64,000 nucleotides of DNA from Streptomyces sp. SirexAA-E (GTDB lineage: Bacteria > Actinomycetota > Actinomycetes > Streptomycetales > Streptomycetaceae): the NCBI RefSeq assembly GCF_000177195.2, contig NC_015953.1, forward strand, positions 6,572,001 through 6,636,000. Direction: 5' to 3'. Below are positions 17,788 to 26,688 of the stretch, one piece after another. Numbering within the stretch: the stretch's first letter is position 1; every line of letters starts with the position of its first letter. The notes below the pieces were generated by a model that saw only the letters and a list, made by a program, of their open reading frames with translations, did no database searches and had not been told where the DNA came from. A program made the position numbers and the translations under genes.

Positions 17788-19002
17788 ATGAACACACAGC
17801 ACGAGACGGGTACGGGGGCGGGAACCGCCCACCGCGTCCTGGTCCTGGGGGCCGGATACGCCGGGATCGCGGCGGCCGTCCAGCTCGCGGCGCGGACCGC
17901 GCGGCGCACGGACGTGGCGGTGACCGTGGTCGACGCGCAGGAGCGGTTCACCGAGCGGCTGCGGCTGCACATGACGGCGACCGGACAGCAGCTCGCGGAG
18001 CTGAGCGTCCCCGCGCTGCTGGAGGGCACGGGTGCGCGGTTCGTACGCGGCTGGGTCACCTCGGTCGACGCGGACGCGAGGACGGTCCGCCTCGACGACG
18101 AACGCTGCCTGTGCTACGACACGCTCGTGTACGCGCTGGGCGGCGTCGCCGACACGGCGGCTGTGCCCGGGGCCGGGGAACACGCGTACACCCTGAACGG
18201 CACCCAGGACGCCCAGGTGCTGGCCGAGCGGCTGGACCGGCTCGGCGGCGGCACCGTGGTGGTCTGCGGCAACGGCCCCACCGGCATCGAGGCGGCGGCC
18301 GAGATCGCCGAACGGCACCCGGAGCTGGGCGTCGTCCTGCTGGGCCGCCGGGAACCCGGCACGGCCTTGCACCCGCGGGCCGGGGCGTACCTGCGCGGCG
18401 CGCTGGACCGGCTGGGCGTCCAGGTGCGCGGCGGCACGACCGTGGTCGGGATACGGCCCGGCGCGGTGGAGACGGCGGACGGCGGGAGCATCGCCGCCGA
18501 CGTTGTCCTGTGGGCCGGGGGCACGCGCGTGTCACCGATCGCCGCCGCCGCAGGACTGGCCGTCGACGCACGCGGCCGCGTCGTCACCGACGAAACCCTG
18601 CGGTCGGTGTCCCACCCGCAGGTGTACGCGGTGGGCGACGCGGCGGCGATCCGCCAGGGTTACGGCGTCATGCACGGCACCTGCCAGGGCGGCATGCCCT
18701 CGGGGGTCCACGCCGCCGTGTCGATCGTGCGCGCGCTGCGGGGCAAGCAGCCGAAGCCGTTCCGTTTCGGCTATTACCACACGCCGGTGAGCCTCGGACG
18801 GCACGACGGCGTCGTCCAGTTCACGCATCCGGACGACAGTCCCCGGCGGATCTATCTGACCGGCCGCGCCGCCGCCCGGTACAAAGAGGTGGTGACCGCC
18901 TCACCCTGGCCGACGTACGGCCGAATGAAGAAGATGCCCGCGTCGGGCGCGTTCTGGCCGCGCGGTGGCCGCTCCACCCGGGTGAGGGGCGGCGTGCGAT
19001 GA
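17788..19002 (+). CDS. FAD/NAD(P)-dependent oxidoreductase (NDH-2-like)
   Basis: 404 residues from ATG 17788; an in-frame ATG at 17743 lacks an RBS. Two Rossmann folds are visible: FAD-binding VLVLGAGYAGIAAAVQLA at the N-terminus and an NAD(P)-binding motif TVVVCGNGPTGIEAAAEIAE in the middle. The FAD-contacting VYAVGDAAAI comes later. The layout matches type II NADH dehydrogenase-like or nitrite-reductase-like flavoproteins that lack a redox-active disulfide. It overlaps the sigma-factor gene by 4 nt (ATGA), so the two are translated together, a common actinomycete pairing with SigJ-like regulators. The electron acceptor is not evident. Confidence 0.88.
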   Translation: MNTQHETGTGAGTAHRVLVLGAGYAGIAAAVQLAARTARRTDVAVTVVDAQERFTERLRLHMTATGQQLAELSVPALLEGTGARFVRGWVTSVDADARTVRLDDERCLCYDTLVYALGGVADTAAVPGAGEHAYTLNGTQDAQVLAERLDRLGGGTVVVCGNGPTGIEAAAEIAERHPELGVVLLGRREPGTALHPRAGAYLRGALDRLGVQVRGGTTVVGIRPGAVETADGGSIAADVVLWAGGTRVSPIAAAAGLAVDARGRVVTDETLRSVSHPQVYAVGDAAAIRQGYGVMHGTCQGGMPSGVHAAVSIVRALRGKQPKPFRFGYYHTPVSLGRHDGVVQFTHPDDSPRRIYLTGRAAARYKEVVTASPWPTYGRMKKMPASGAFWPRGGRSTRVRGGVR

Positions 19003-19982
19003 CACAACAGCCTGAGCAGGCAGACCCGTTGGTGTTCCAGCGGCACCGGTCCCTGCTCTTCTCGGTGGCCTACCGCATCCTCGGCTCGGCGGCCGACGCG
19101 GAGGACGCGGTCCAGGACGCCTGGATCAAGTGGTCGGCCGCCGACCGCTCGCAGGTGGCGGACCCCAGGGCGTATCTGGCGCGGATCGTGTCGAACCTCG
19201 CCCTGGAACGCCTGCGGTCCACCCGGAACAAGCGGGAGACCTATGTGGGCCCCTGGCTCCCCGAACCCATCCTCACCGGCGCGGAGAACGCCGGTGGCAT
19301 CGGGAGCACGGGGAACACGGGGAACGCCTGGAGTACGGCCACCGCCGACGCCGCCGATACCGTCGTGAACGCCGAATCCGTGTCGATGGCGATGCTGGTG
19401 GTGCTGGAGACGCTGAGCCCGCTGGAACGCGCGGTGTTCGTGCTGAAGGAGGTCTTCGGGTTCAGTCACGCCGAGATCGCGGAGACCGTGGAGCGCTCCG
19501 AGGCCGCGGTGCGCCAGGCCGCCCACCGGGCCCGTGAGCACGTACGGGCCGGACGGCCGCGCTTCCCGGCCGACCGGTCGCGGCAGCGCGAGGTCACCGA
19601 GCGCTTCCTCGCCGCCGCCACCGGAGGCGACGTCAACGCTCTGATGGAACTGCTGTCCCCGGACGTCACCCTGTGGACCGACGGCGGCGGCAAGGTCCGC
19701 CAGGCCCTGCGTCCGGTCGTGGGCGCACAGACGGTGGCGGCCTGGTTCGCGGCCATCGGCACCGTCAGCTACCAGGGCGTCGAGCCCACCGACATGCACG
19801 CGGAGCTCGTCGAGATCAACGGTGGCCCGGGGCTGCTCTTCAGTGCCCCGGGGCGGCCGGTCGCCACGGTCACCTTCGACTTCGACGCGGAGGGCAGCAT
19901 CACCGCCGTCCACAACGTGGCCAACCCCGACAAGCTCCGGGCGGTCGCGGAGGGCACCACTCACGACGTACGAGTCCGGTGA
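18999..19982 (+). CDS. sigJ: SigJ-like ECF RNA polymerase sigma factor with C-terminal SnoaL-like domain
   Basis: 327 residues. Sigma region 2 (RSLLFSVAYRILGSAADAED, VQDAWIKW), a low-complexity Gly/Asn/Thr linker (~90-125), region 4 (LSPLERAVFVLKEVFGFSHA, EIAETVERSEAAVRQAAHRA), and a C-terminal SnoaL-like domain (~200-320; AATGGDVNALMELLSPDVTL). In this ECF group no separate anti-sigma factor is expected; the SnoaL-like domain is thought to modulate activity. It overlaps the upstream flavoprotein gene, suggesting the redox protein is part of its stimulus or response. The unusual Gly/Asn linker is rich in GGGAACACG-like repeats around 19300-19330. Confidence 0.9.
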   Translation: MTQQPEQADPLVFQRHRSLLFSVAYRILGSAADAEDAVQDAWIKWSAADRSQVADPRAYLARIVSNLALERLRSTRNKRETYVGPWLPEPILTGAENAGGIGSTGNTGNAWSTATADAADTVVNAESVSMAMLVVLETLSPLERAVFVLKEVFGFSHAEIAETVERSEAAVRQAAHRAREHVRAGRPRFPADRSRQREVTERFLAAATGGDVNALMELLSPDVTLWTDGGGKVRQALRPVVGAQTVAAWFAAIGTVSYQGVEPTDMHAELVEINGGPGLLFSAPGRPVATVTFDFDAEGSITAVHNVANPDKLRAVAEGTTHDVRVR

Positions 19983-20033
19983 GAGGAGGCGGGCCGCTGC
20001 CCCGGCGTCGCGGGCGGCTCGACGGACGGCCCG

Positions 20034-21446
20034 TCAGGAGTCCGGCAACTCGACCGTCTCGACCGATTCCTCCGCCGTCGGCGGGAGAACGGTGGGCAGC
20101 CCGTGGGGCGGGGTGGGCCGGTCGTCGACCTGTCCCGTCTCCGCGTCCACGTACACCGGCACCACGTCCACGGTCACCGGAGCCCCGGCAGCCGTCACCG
20201 GGGCGCTCGCCACGGGAACGAACCACTGCGCACGCCACGCCCCGTCGCGCCGGACCGCCAGCAGCTCCACGGCCCCCGACACCGCCCCGGGGTAGTACGC
20301 GGCCGCGGCGGCCAGAGCCCGCTTCTCGCTCACTCTGCGCGGCGGGAACGTGGTGGGCGCGTCCTTCACGTGCCGCGCCAGCAGTGCCGCGACGCGGCCC
20401 TCCCGGTCGATCCGGACGTCCAGCCGGGTCGGCGCCACCACACCGTCGGTGTTCCCCCGCCACGCGACCACCCAGCCGGACTCCGCCCGAGCCCCGACGG
20501 GTGTGGACGTGGCGATGGTCCCGGACAGGGCCCAGGGGAATCGTTCCTCCGCGTACGAGGTGGCCGTGCGCAGGGCGTCGTCGGCGTTCCTGGGTCCCGC
20601 CGCCCCCGCCACCGGGAAGCCGGCCGGACCGGGCTGCTCCGGCGGCGTCGAGAAGTCGGCCGAGAACACCTCCCCGTCCGGCCCGCTCAGCTCCGCGGAT
20701 CCTGTCTCCAGGGCGATGAGGAGTGTGTCGGCTCCTCCGTCCCAGCCGGGCATGACCTGGACGTTCACGATGCGCTCGTGGTCACCGAAGGCGGCCGTGA
20801 CCGCCTGCCGTGCCGCCTCCCGCTCCGCTCCTCCCGCGAGCCGCAGGCTGGTCGGGTCGACGGCCACCGGAGTGATCCAGCAACTCCCCACGACGCCGCA
20901 GACCAGGATCCCCGAGCCGAAGGCGAGCAGCGTGGGCCTGAGAGCGGACGTCAGGGGCCGGAGCCCACCGCGGAAGGCCCGGACCGACGCCGCACCGGCG
21001 AGGGCCCCCAGCGCCGCGCCCAGCACGTTCATCTGTACATCGCTGGAGTCGCAGGACCGCCCGATCCAGGGAAGCAGCCCCTGGCACAGTTCGGTGACCA
21101 CGGACAGCGACGACGCCCCCAGGAACACGGGGACGACGCGCCGGACGGCCAGGACGCCGAGGAACCCCACGACCAGGAACATCGCCAGATTGAGCAGCCC
21201 TTGCTCCGTCGCGAAGGGCTCACCCAGGTCCCGGACGACGACGCACCGGCGGGATTCGCCGCCTGCCGAGGGCAGAAGCAGCGTGACGCCCACCTCGGCC
21301 GTGAGCGCGGCCGCCAGCCCGGCGTAGGACCAGGGGCGCCTGGTGTGCTTCCGCGCCCCGAGATATGCCAGGAGAGCCGCGGCCGACACGGCCCCCGCGG
21401 CGACCAGGACGAACGCGCCCTGATCCTTGAAGACGGCTTCGAGCAT
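20034..21446 (-). CDS. VanZ-family membrane protein with large PepSY-like extracellular region
   Basis: 470 residues from ATG 21446. Residues ~1-195 carry the multi-helix VanZ region (NLAMFLVVGFLGVLAVRRVV, SSLSVVTELCQGLLP, SCDSSDVQMNVLGAALGALA). A further helix near 195-215 leads to a ~250-residue exported region with two PepSY-like units: NADDALRTATSYAEERFPW... with RLDVRIDREGRVAALLA, and SEKRALAAAAAYYPG... with PVYVDAETGQV. VanZ in the vanA cluster gives low-level teicoplanin resistance, but most VanZ proteins are unassigned, and no other resistance genes are present here. Confidence 0.8.
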   Translation of the reverse strand: MLEAVFKDQGAFVLVAAGAVSAAALLAYLGARKHTRRPWSYAGLAAALTAEVGVTLLLPSAGGESRRCVVVRDLGEPFATEQGLLNLAMFLVVGFLGVLAVRRVVPVFLGASSLSVVTELCQGLLPWIGRSCDSSDVQMNVLGAALGALAGAASVRAFRGGLRPLTSALRPTLLAFGSGILVCGVVGSCWITPVAVDPTSLRLAGGAEREAARQAVTAAFGDHERIVNVQVMPGWDGGADTLLIALETGSAELSGPDGEVFSADFSTPPEQPGPAGFPVAGAAGPRNADDALRTATSYAEERFPWALSGTIATSTPVGARAESGWVVAWRGNTDGVVAPTRLDVRIDREGRVAALLARHVKDAPTTFPPRRVSEKRALAAAAAYYPGAVSGAVELLAVRRDGAWRAQWFVPVASAPVTAAGAPVTVDVVPVYVDAETGQVDDRPTPPHGLPTVLPPTAEESVETVELPDS

Positions 21447-21708
21447 GAGTGGGCAACACCTTTGACAGGAAGTCAGTCCCGACACGCGGGTCAACAAGGT
21501 CGACCAGCGGGGCCGTTCACCGGGGAGGAGTCGCAGGCCGGACCCCCTGGAAGGGGATGCGCACCCGCTCCGCGCGGTTCCCGCAGGCGCCGGCCGGGGT
21601 ACGGACGTGTGGGTTCCGTCGCCCGTACGGGGGTGTGGACGGGTGACGAACGTGTGATCCCGGGCACCAGAAGGGCTGACCGTCCCCCGACCCCGTGAGG
21701 AGCCGACC

Positions 21709-22338
21709 GTGGCCCTGGTGCAGCTCGACCTTCCCCACCCGACGGCGATGCGCGGGCGCTGGGCGGCGCTCGCCGCGGTCCAGGCAGCCTCGGGGCGCGG
21801 CGAGCGGTGCCAGGCGCACTGGCCGCTCTGGCACTACGACGACGGGCACGGCAGCTGGGCCGACCTGCACCATCTCGACGAGGGGCGCGCGGTGCTGCTC
21901 GGGCAGGACCGGAACGACTCGGAGACGTACTACGCCGAGGCCGCCGACTTCTTCGAGGAGAAGGAGACCGACCTGCTGGCCGGAGCCCCCGCGTGGTGGG
22001 AGCCGCCCGTGCGACGGGTCCGGGACGCGGACGCCGACCTCTTCCTCGCCTTCGTCTACGGCTTCGACGGCACGGCCTGGTGGCGGGCCCCGTACGACGC
22101 CGAGGACGGGTTCGGCAGCGTGGGACTGCCCGCCCTCGACGACGACCGCACCCGCGCGGCGATCAGGGCCGCCACCGGGCACGCCCCCGACGGCGACGAG
22201 CCGCCCCGGGCCGCCCTCGACACGCTGATCGCCGCGGACGGAGAGGTCGACGAAGCGCTTCTGGCCGCGGTCGTACCCCCGTCCGACACGGACGTGGCGG
22301 TGGGTGCGGCGGCGGCCCGGGGGTTCCTGGCCCGCTGA
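21709..22338 (+). CDS. hypothetical acidic protein
   Basis: 209 residues; GTG 21709 is preceded by GTGAGGAG. It is rich in Asp/Glu/Trp/His, with segments AHWPLWHYDDGHGSWADLHH, YYAEAADFFEEKETDLLAGA and LAFVYGFDGTAWWRAPYDA. No signal peptide, membrane helix or catalytic motif is obvious. Its aromatic/acidic makeup resembles immunity- or SUKH-like cytoplasmic proteins, but I do not recognise the family. It is a single-gene unit ending at a strong hairpin. Confidence 0.7.
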   Translation: MALVQLDLPHPTAMRGRWAALAAVQAASGRGERCQAHWPLWHYDDGHGSWADLHHLDEGRAVLLGQDRNDSETYYAEAADFFEEKETDLLAGAPAWWEPPVRRVRDADADLFLAFVYGFDGTAWWRAPYDAEDGFGSVGLPALDDDRTRAAIRAATGHAPDGDEPPRAALDTLIAADGEVDEALLAAVVPPSDTDVAVGAAAARGFLAR

Positions 22339-22422
22339 CCCCGGCGATCCCGCTGATCCCGGTGCGTTCGGTGCGTGGTGCTCGGCGTGCCGAACGGAGC
22401 CGGTCACGGACGGGAGCGGACG

Positions 22423-22454
22423 GCTGCCGGGGCGCGTGTCCACGCCCCGGCAGC
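22423..22454. terminator. bidirectional hairpin terminator between convergent genes
   Basis: GCTGCCGGGGCG and CGCCCCGGCAGC form a 12-bp perfect stem with an 8-nt loop, placed between the plus-strand gene ending at 22338 and the minus-strand gene ending at 22467. Confidence 0.75.
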
Positions 22455-22466
22455 TTCCGTCGGGGG

Positions 22467-23576
22467 TCAGGTCGTCGACGGCTTCCCGGCCGACGACTTC
22501 TGGGCCGACGACTTGTGGTCCGACGGCCTCTCGCGCAGGGCGTCGACGACCGCGCGCTCCAGGACCGCCGACTCGCTGAGCGGGGTGCCCTTCCTGCCCA
22601 TGGTGCTGTCCCTGATGAGGTAGCTCCGGTCGCCCAGGTACTCCAGGGTGGTCGAGTCGAAGATCCAGACGGTGCGCCAGCCGGACCGGGTGTTGTCGCG
22701 GGCCACACCGATCCCGTGCCGGCCGGCCGCGTCCACCGCGTCGGAGTCCACGGTCACGCCGGGGATCTTCGCCGCCGCCTTGTAGAGGGCCGCCGCGGTC
22801 TTCGGCGGCATCACCGTCTCCATCAGCAGCTGACCGATGGCGTCGAAGGTGTCCTGGGCCCGGTCACGGTCCTCGGCCGGGGTGTCGCGCGCGTCCTGGT
22901 CCCGGGTGATCTCGGTGTCGAGCCGCCGGAGCAGGACGTCGGCGTCGGTGGGCAGCGAGGCCAGCCAGGCGTACGTCGGGCGGTTGAGGCCCGCCGGGTA
23001 GCCGACAGGGGTCTCACCGTCCGGGACCCCGACGGTGATCGGGAAGTACGAGCCGTCCTGATGGATCAGGCCCTCGTCGATCACCGGCCCCGGCTCCTGC
23101 GACATCCAGACCTCGCGCTCGCCGGGCTCGGACAGCTTCACCGGGCCGCCGTATTCGCCCTCGTTCCCGGCCTGCAGTGTCTTGACGTACACGAACTGGT
23201 CGCCTGTGACCGCCTGTTCGTCGCTCTTCTCGGCGACCGAGGCGATCCGGTCGAGCAGTACGGCCGCGCGCGGGGCCGTGGCCTGGGAGGACGTGCCCGC
23301 GGGGGACGGTGCCGGAGTGCTGTCCTGGCCGGTCACGGCGATCGTGGTGAGCAGCACTCCGCCCAGGGCCAGCCCCGCGGCGGGCAGCAGGACGGCGGGG
23401 CGCGGGAGGCGGGGGCGTGCGGTGGCGCGGTCGCCGTCCTGGTCGATCAGACGCATCAGGGTGTCCTTGTGGTGAAGATGACGGCCCGGGGGCAGGTCCC
23501 GTTCGGCCGGGGCCGGCAGCAGCCGGGCCAGTTCCTCGTGTTCGGCCCGCTCGGGGCCGGAGGTACGGTCGTTCAT
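22467..23576 (-). CDS. CU044_5270 family membrane-anchored protein
   Basis: 369 residues; ATG 23576 behind CAGGAGGAAG. The N-terminal cytoplasmic part has the family signature ERDLPPGRHLHHKDTLMRLI, a single membrane helix (PAVLLPAAGLALGGVLLTTI) follows, and ~290 extracellular residues contain VYVKTLQAGNEGEY, REVWMSQEP and an IFDSTTLEYLGDRSYLI end. The gene overlaps the ECF sigma gene by 4 nt. By position and topology it probably acts as the membrane partner or anti-sigma-like sensor of that sigma factor. This is inference, since the family has not been biochemically defined to my knowledge. Confidence 0.87.
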   Translation of the reverse strand: MNDRTSGPERAEHEELARLLPAPAERDLPPGRHLHHKDTLMRLIDQDGDRATARPRLPRPAVLLPAAGLALGGVLLTTIAVTGQDSTPAPSPAGTSSQATAPRAAVLLDRIASVAEKSDEQAVTGDQFVYVKTLQAGNEGEYGGPVKLSEPGEREVWMSQEPGPVIDEGLIHQDGSYFPITVGVPDGETPVGYPAGLNRPTYAWLASLPTDADVLLRRLDTEITRDQDARDTPAEDRDRAQDTFDAIGQLLMETVMPPKTAAALYKAAAKIPGVTVDSDAVDAAGRHGIGVARDNTRSGWRTVWIFDSTTLEYLGDRSYLIRDSTMGRKGTPLSESAVLERAVVDALRERPSDHKSSAQKSSAGKPSTT

Positions 23577-24274
23577 CGGGCTTCCTCCTGGATGGGCAGG
23601 GCCACGAACGCGGCCCTGCTCTCTACCTCTCCGCGGCCGGAGCGGGGTTCCCGGCCGGATCGGACCACCTCTCCCGGTCGCGCTCCCCGCACGGCCCCGT
23701 CCGGCTCCTGGCCGAGCTCCTCGTCGGTGAGCCGGCGCAGCCGGGTACGGGCACGGGACAGCCGTGACCGTACGGTGCCGACCGGGACGCCCAGCGCCTC
23801 GGCGGCCTCGGCGTAGTCCAGCCCGGACCAGACGCAGAGGACCAGCACCTCGCGTTCCTGGCGGCGGAGCCCGCCCAGCGCACGCTGGACCGCGGCGAGC
23901 CGCCGTACGTCGTCGACACGCCCCGCCGTGGCGTCCGCGATGTCCGCCACCGGTTCCGGGGCGGGGCGGCGGGCCAGGAAGGCCAGGCGCCGCCCGATGC
24001 CGCGGTTGGCGTTGCGCGCCTTGTTCGTGGCGATCCCCAGCAACCACGGCCGCAGCGAGTCGCCCTCCGGTTCCACGGAGCGGCGGGTACGCCAGGCCGC
24101 CAGGAAGGTGTCGGACAGCACTTCCTCGGCCGTCGACCAGTCGCCGGTCAGCCGGTAGGCGTGGTTGTAGACCGCCCGCGCGTACTCCTCGTAGAGCGCG
24201 GCGAACGCCTCGCGGTCGCCCGCCCTGATCCGTGCCCGCATGCGCTCCCGATCTCCCTGTTCATCACAGCTCAC
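23573..24274 (-). CDS. ECF (SigE-like) RNA polymerase sigma-70 factor
   Basis: 233 residues from GTG 24274 (AGAGGTAGGTG upstream); ATG 24241 is an alternative. Region 2 is visible (FAALYEEYARAVYNHAYRL, TAEEVLSDTFLAAWRTRR, LRPWLLGIATNKARNANRG), as is region 4 (LRRQEREVLVLCVWSGLDYA, EAAEALGVPVGTVRSRLSRA). A ~45-residue polar tail follows. This type is normally paired downstream with a CU044_5270 protein, exactly as here, with ATGA overlap. The pair is likely autoregulated, but no promoter element can be assigned. Confidence 0.92.
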   Translation of the reverse strand: MSCDEQGDRERMRARIRAGDREAFAALYEEYARAVYNHAYRLTGDWSTAEEVLSDTFLAAWRTRRSVEPEGDSLRPWLLGIATNKARNANRGIGRRLAFLARRPAPEPVADIADATAGRVDDVRRLAAVQRALGGLRRQEREVLVLCVWSGLDYAEAAEALGVPVGTVRSRLSRARTRLRRLTDEELGQEPDGAVRGARPGEVVRSGREPRSGRGEVESRAAFVALPIQEEAR

Positions 24275-24571
24275 ACCACCTACCTCTCCGGCCGAGCCGA
24301 GGGGTTCCGGTGACCCGCGCCACACTGCGGGGCGGCCGATCCGTACCGTGCCGACTGTGTCCGGACTGTTCGCAACACTTGGGCGCGGCCGGTACCGACC
24401 GCCTGTGGAACGCCCTCCTCGCCCGTGGGGGAGGGGCGGGTCCGGTGAGGGAGAGGGGCCAGATCGGCCGTTCCGTGCCCGGGAGCGCTCTTCCGGGCCG
24501 GAGTGCGGCAACTTCTGACCGGCCGGTGGCGACTGCCCGATACCGCCCCCGACCGAAGGAGAGCCCTCCTC
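24275..24571. other. intergenic between divergent units
   Basis: About 300 bases with no supported gene. It should hold the sigma-factor promoter and whatever drives the ATP-grasp remnant. Confidence 0.35.
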
Positions 24572-25292
24572 ATGAGGCGCGGACGGCGACCTGCTCGTCC
24601 ACCACTCCAACGACGGCCAGGACAACGGCGCCCCGAAGCCCGGCGTCAACCTGCCGAACCGGAGCAGCGGCTGGCCGGCCGGCTCGGGGCGGCGCTGCTC
24701 GAACCGGACGACGGCTGGCTGGACGGTCTGCCGCGTGCCTTCACCGGCCGCCGGGTCCGGCGCGTACCGCTCGACGAGGCCCGCCGGGCCCGCGGGCCGC
24801 AGTTCGTGAAGCCGCCCACCGACAAGAGCTTCCCGGCAGCCGTGCACGAGACCGGCGAGACCCTGCCCACACCGGCCGGCCACCCGCACGACGTTCTGGT
24901 GCAGATCAGTGAAGTCGTGATCTGGGTGCGGGAGTTCCGGCTCTTCCTGCTGGACGGCGAGATCCGCACCGGCAGCCGGTGCGCGACCTTCGGCCGGCTC
25001 GACGCGGCGCCCCTGGCCGGCCATCCGGACGAGGGCGTCGTCCGCGCGTTCGCCCGACGGCTGATGGGGGAGTGCGGCGCCACCCTGCCGAGCGGGGTCG
25101 TCGTCGACGTCGGGCTGATGCGGTGGCGGACGGTGACGGGCCCGAGCGGTGTGGGCGGTGGTCGAGGCCAACATGGCCTGGTTCAGCAACGTGTACGCCG
25201 CCGACCCCGTCCGTGCCCTCGACCTCGTCCTCCGCTCGGCGGGCCCGGCGGCCGACCTCCGTGCCCCGGACGCCCGTTTCCGCCGGAGGTGA
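24572..25292 (+). pseudogene. ATP-grasp domain protein, 5'-replaced and frameshifted
   Basis: The middle matches a Streptomyces ATP-grasp family: LEPDDGWLDGLPRAFTGR, PQFVKPPTDKSFPAAVHE, VLVQISEVVIWVREFRLFLL, RTGSRCATFGRLDAAPL and GVVVDVGLM. The family's ending (VWAVVEANMAWFSNVYAADP, then VRALDLVLRSAGP) follows in another frame from 25149, so there is a frameshift between about 25120 and 25149. The usual N-terminal ~80 residues are also absent, replaced by an Arg/Pro-rich stretch from ATG 24572. Such enzymes ligate a carboxylate to an amine or thiol using ATP. This copy should be inactive unless the frameshift is a sequencing error. Confidence 0.72.
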
Positions 25293-25410
25293 CGCGTCAC
25301 GCGTCCGCGAGAGGCGTGGCCCCGGCAGCGGCATCCCGCACGGCAACCTTTCCGGCCGTCGCGGCGACTACCGCCCGAACCCCACCTCCCCCGAGCGGAC
25401 GGACCAGGCC

Positions 25411-26499
25411 ATGGCAGTGACCCGACGACGACGCACCCCGCACGGCCCCGCCCGGAACCGGGCCCTGGTGGCGGGCGCGACCGCCTTCCTGGCCGTCGCC
25501 TCCCTCCAGGCGTTCGGACCGGCACCCGACGCGGCGGCGGCGACCACCCTGACGGTCGCCAAGGACGGCACCGGGCAGTACACCACCGTGCAGGCGGCGG
25601 TGAACGCGATCCCCGCGGGCAACACCGCGCGCGTCGTCGTCTCCATCAGGCCCGGCACCTACCGGGAGACGGTGAAGATCCCGTCGAACAAGCAGAACGT
25701 CACCCTCCAGGGCAGCGGCTCCAGCCGCAAGGACACCGTCATCGTCCACGCCAACGCCTCCGGCACGCCCAAGCCCGACGGCTCCGGCACCTACGGCACG
25801 AGCGGCAGCGCCACCGTCGCGGCCGAGGCCGACGGCTTCCAGGCCCGCAACCTCACCATCTCCAACGACTTCGACGAGGCCGCGCACCAGGACATGGCCG
25901 ACCGCCAGGCGGTCGCCCTGCGCACCGCCGCGGACAAGGTGTTCCTCGACTCCGTCATCGTCACCGGCGACCAGGACACGCTGCTGCTCGACACCGCGTC
26001 CAAGGCGGCGCTCGGCCGCGTCTACATGGTGAACTCCTATGTCGTCGGCAACGTCGACTTCATCTTCGGGAGGGCCAGCGCGGTCATCGACCGGTCGGTC
26101 ATCACCCTGAAGAAGCGCTGGGACGGCAGCTCGGCCGGGTACGTCACCGCGCCCAGCACGGCCGCCGGCCGCAAGGGCTTCCTGATCACCGCCTCGACCG
26201 TGAACGGAGACGTCGCGGCGGCCGCCTTCCACCTCGGCCGGCCCTGGCACGCCGGCGGGGACGCGTCCCTGGACCCCATGGCCACCTTCCGGGACACCAC
26301 GCTCGGCGCGGGCGTCAAGTCCGCCCCGTGGACCGACATGAGCGGCTTCTCGTGGAAGGACGACCGCTTCGCCGAGTACAGGAACACCGGACCCGGCTCG
26401 GGCCCGGCGAGCAGCGAGCGGCCGCAGCTCACCGACTCCCAGGCCGCGGCACAGGAGACCGCGGACTGGCTGGCCGGCTGGACACCGACGGCGTCCTGA
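25411..26499 (+). CDS. secreted pectinesterase (CE8)
   Basis: 362 residues from ATG 25411. The N-terminus has twin/multiple Arg, a hydrophobic core (ALVAGATAFLAVASLQAF) and an Ala-rich cleavage region, so it is exported. The parallel beta-helix signatures of pectin methylesterase are intact: YTTVQAAVNAIPAG, GTYRETVKIPSNKQNVTLQG, DRQAVAL (oxyanion-hole Gln), VTGDQDTLLL (first Asp), VVGNVDFIFGR (second Asp), and LGRPWHAGG (Arg/Trp). It should de-esterify plant pectin outside the cell. The LacI-type operator lies just after its stop codon, so whether LacI controls it is unclear. Confidence 0.93.
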   Translation: MAVTRRRRTPHGPARNRALVAGATAFLAVASLQAFGPAPDAAAATTLTVAKDGTGQYTTVQAAVNAIPAGNTARVVVSIRPGTYRETVKIPSNKQNVTLQGSGSSRKDTVIVHANASGTPKPDGSGTYGTSGSATVAAEADGFQARNLTISNDFDEAAHQDMADRQAVALRTAADKVFLDSVIVTGDQDTLLLDTASKAALGRVYMVNSYVVGNVDFIFGRASAVIDRSVITLKKRWDGSSAGYVTAPSTAAGRKGFLITASTVNGDVAAAAFHLGRPWHAGGDASLDPMATFRDTTLGAGVKSAPWTDMSGFSWKDDRFAEYRNTGPGSGPASSERPQLTDSQAAAQETADWLAGWTPTAS

Positions 26500-26535
26500 G
26501 CCACCGTGGGCGGCGGGGCCGGTCCGGCACACCGG

Positions 26536-26551
26536 GTCGAAGCGCTTCGAC
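26536..26551. promoter_or_regulatory. LacI-type operator O1 (perfect palindrome)
   Basis: GTCGAAGCGCTTCGAC is a perfect 16-bp palindrome with the central CG typical of LacI/GalR operators. It lies just upstream of the -35 of the lacI-type gene. The core TCGAAGCGCTTCGA recurs twice in the divergent xyloglucan promoter region near 48.3-48.5 kb. Confidence 0.8.
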
Positions 26552-26558
26552 TCCACCC

Positions 26559-26587
26559 TGGACAGTGCCGGTGAGCGAGTTTAGGCT
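26559..26587 (+). promoter_or_regulatory. sigma-70-type promoter of the LacI-family gene
   Basis: TGGACA (26559-26564), a 17-bp spacer, then TAGGCT (26582-26587), about 100 bp before the start codon. It is bracketed by the two operator copies, which fits autoregulation by repression or looping. Confidence 0.6.
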
Positions 26588-26638
26588 CCCCGGTGTCTGT
26601 GCATGTCAGAGTGGAGAACGGAGCGGAGGCAGGCGCTG

Positions 26639-26652
26639 TCGAAGCGCTTCAC
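26639..26652. promoter_or_regulatory. LacI-type operator O2 (one mismatch)
   Basis: TCGAAGCGCTTCAC matches the palindrome core except for the last two bases. It lies ~50 bp downstream of the -10 and 37 bp before the start codon, a roadblock position. Confidence 0.65.
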
Positions 26653-26688
26653 CGGCTCTCTCCCCGCCCCCACGTCAGGGAGAGCCGA

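Noticed and set aside
22250..22263. Possible further LacI-type site (CGAAGCGCTTCT) inside the gene at 21709-22338
   Set aside because: Not fully symmetric, lies deep in a coding region, and no related promoter is nearby.
24590..24670. Coding-looking peptide GDLLVHHSNDGQDNG in the second frame before the ATP-grasp core
   Set aside because: Too short to assign; may be coincidental or a scrap of another gene joined to the pseudogene.
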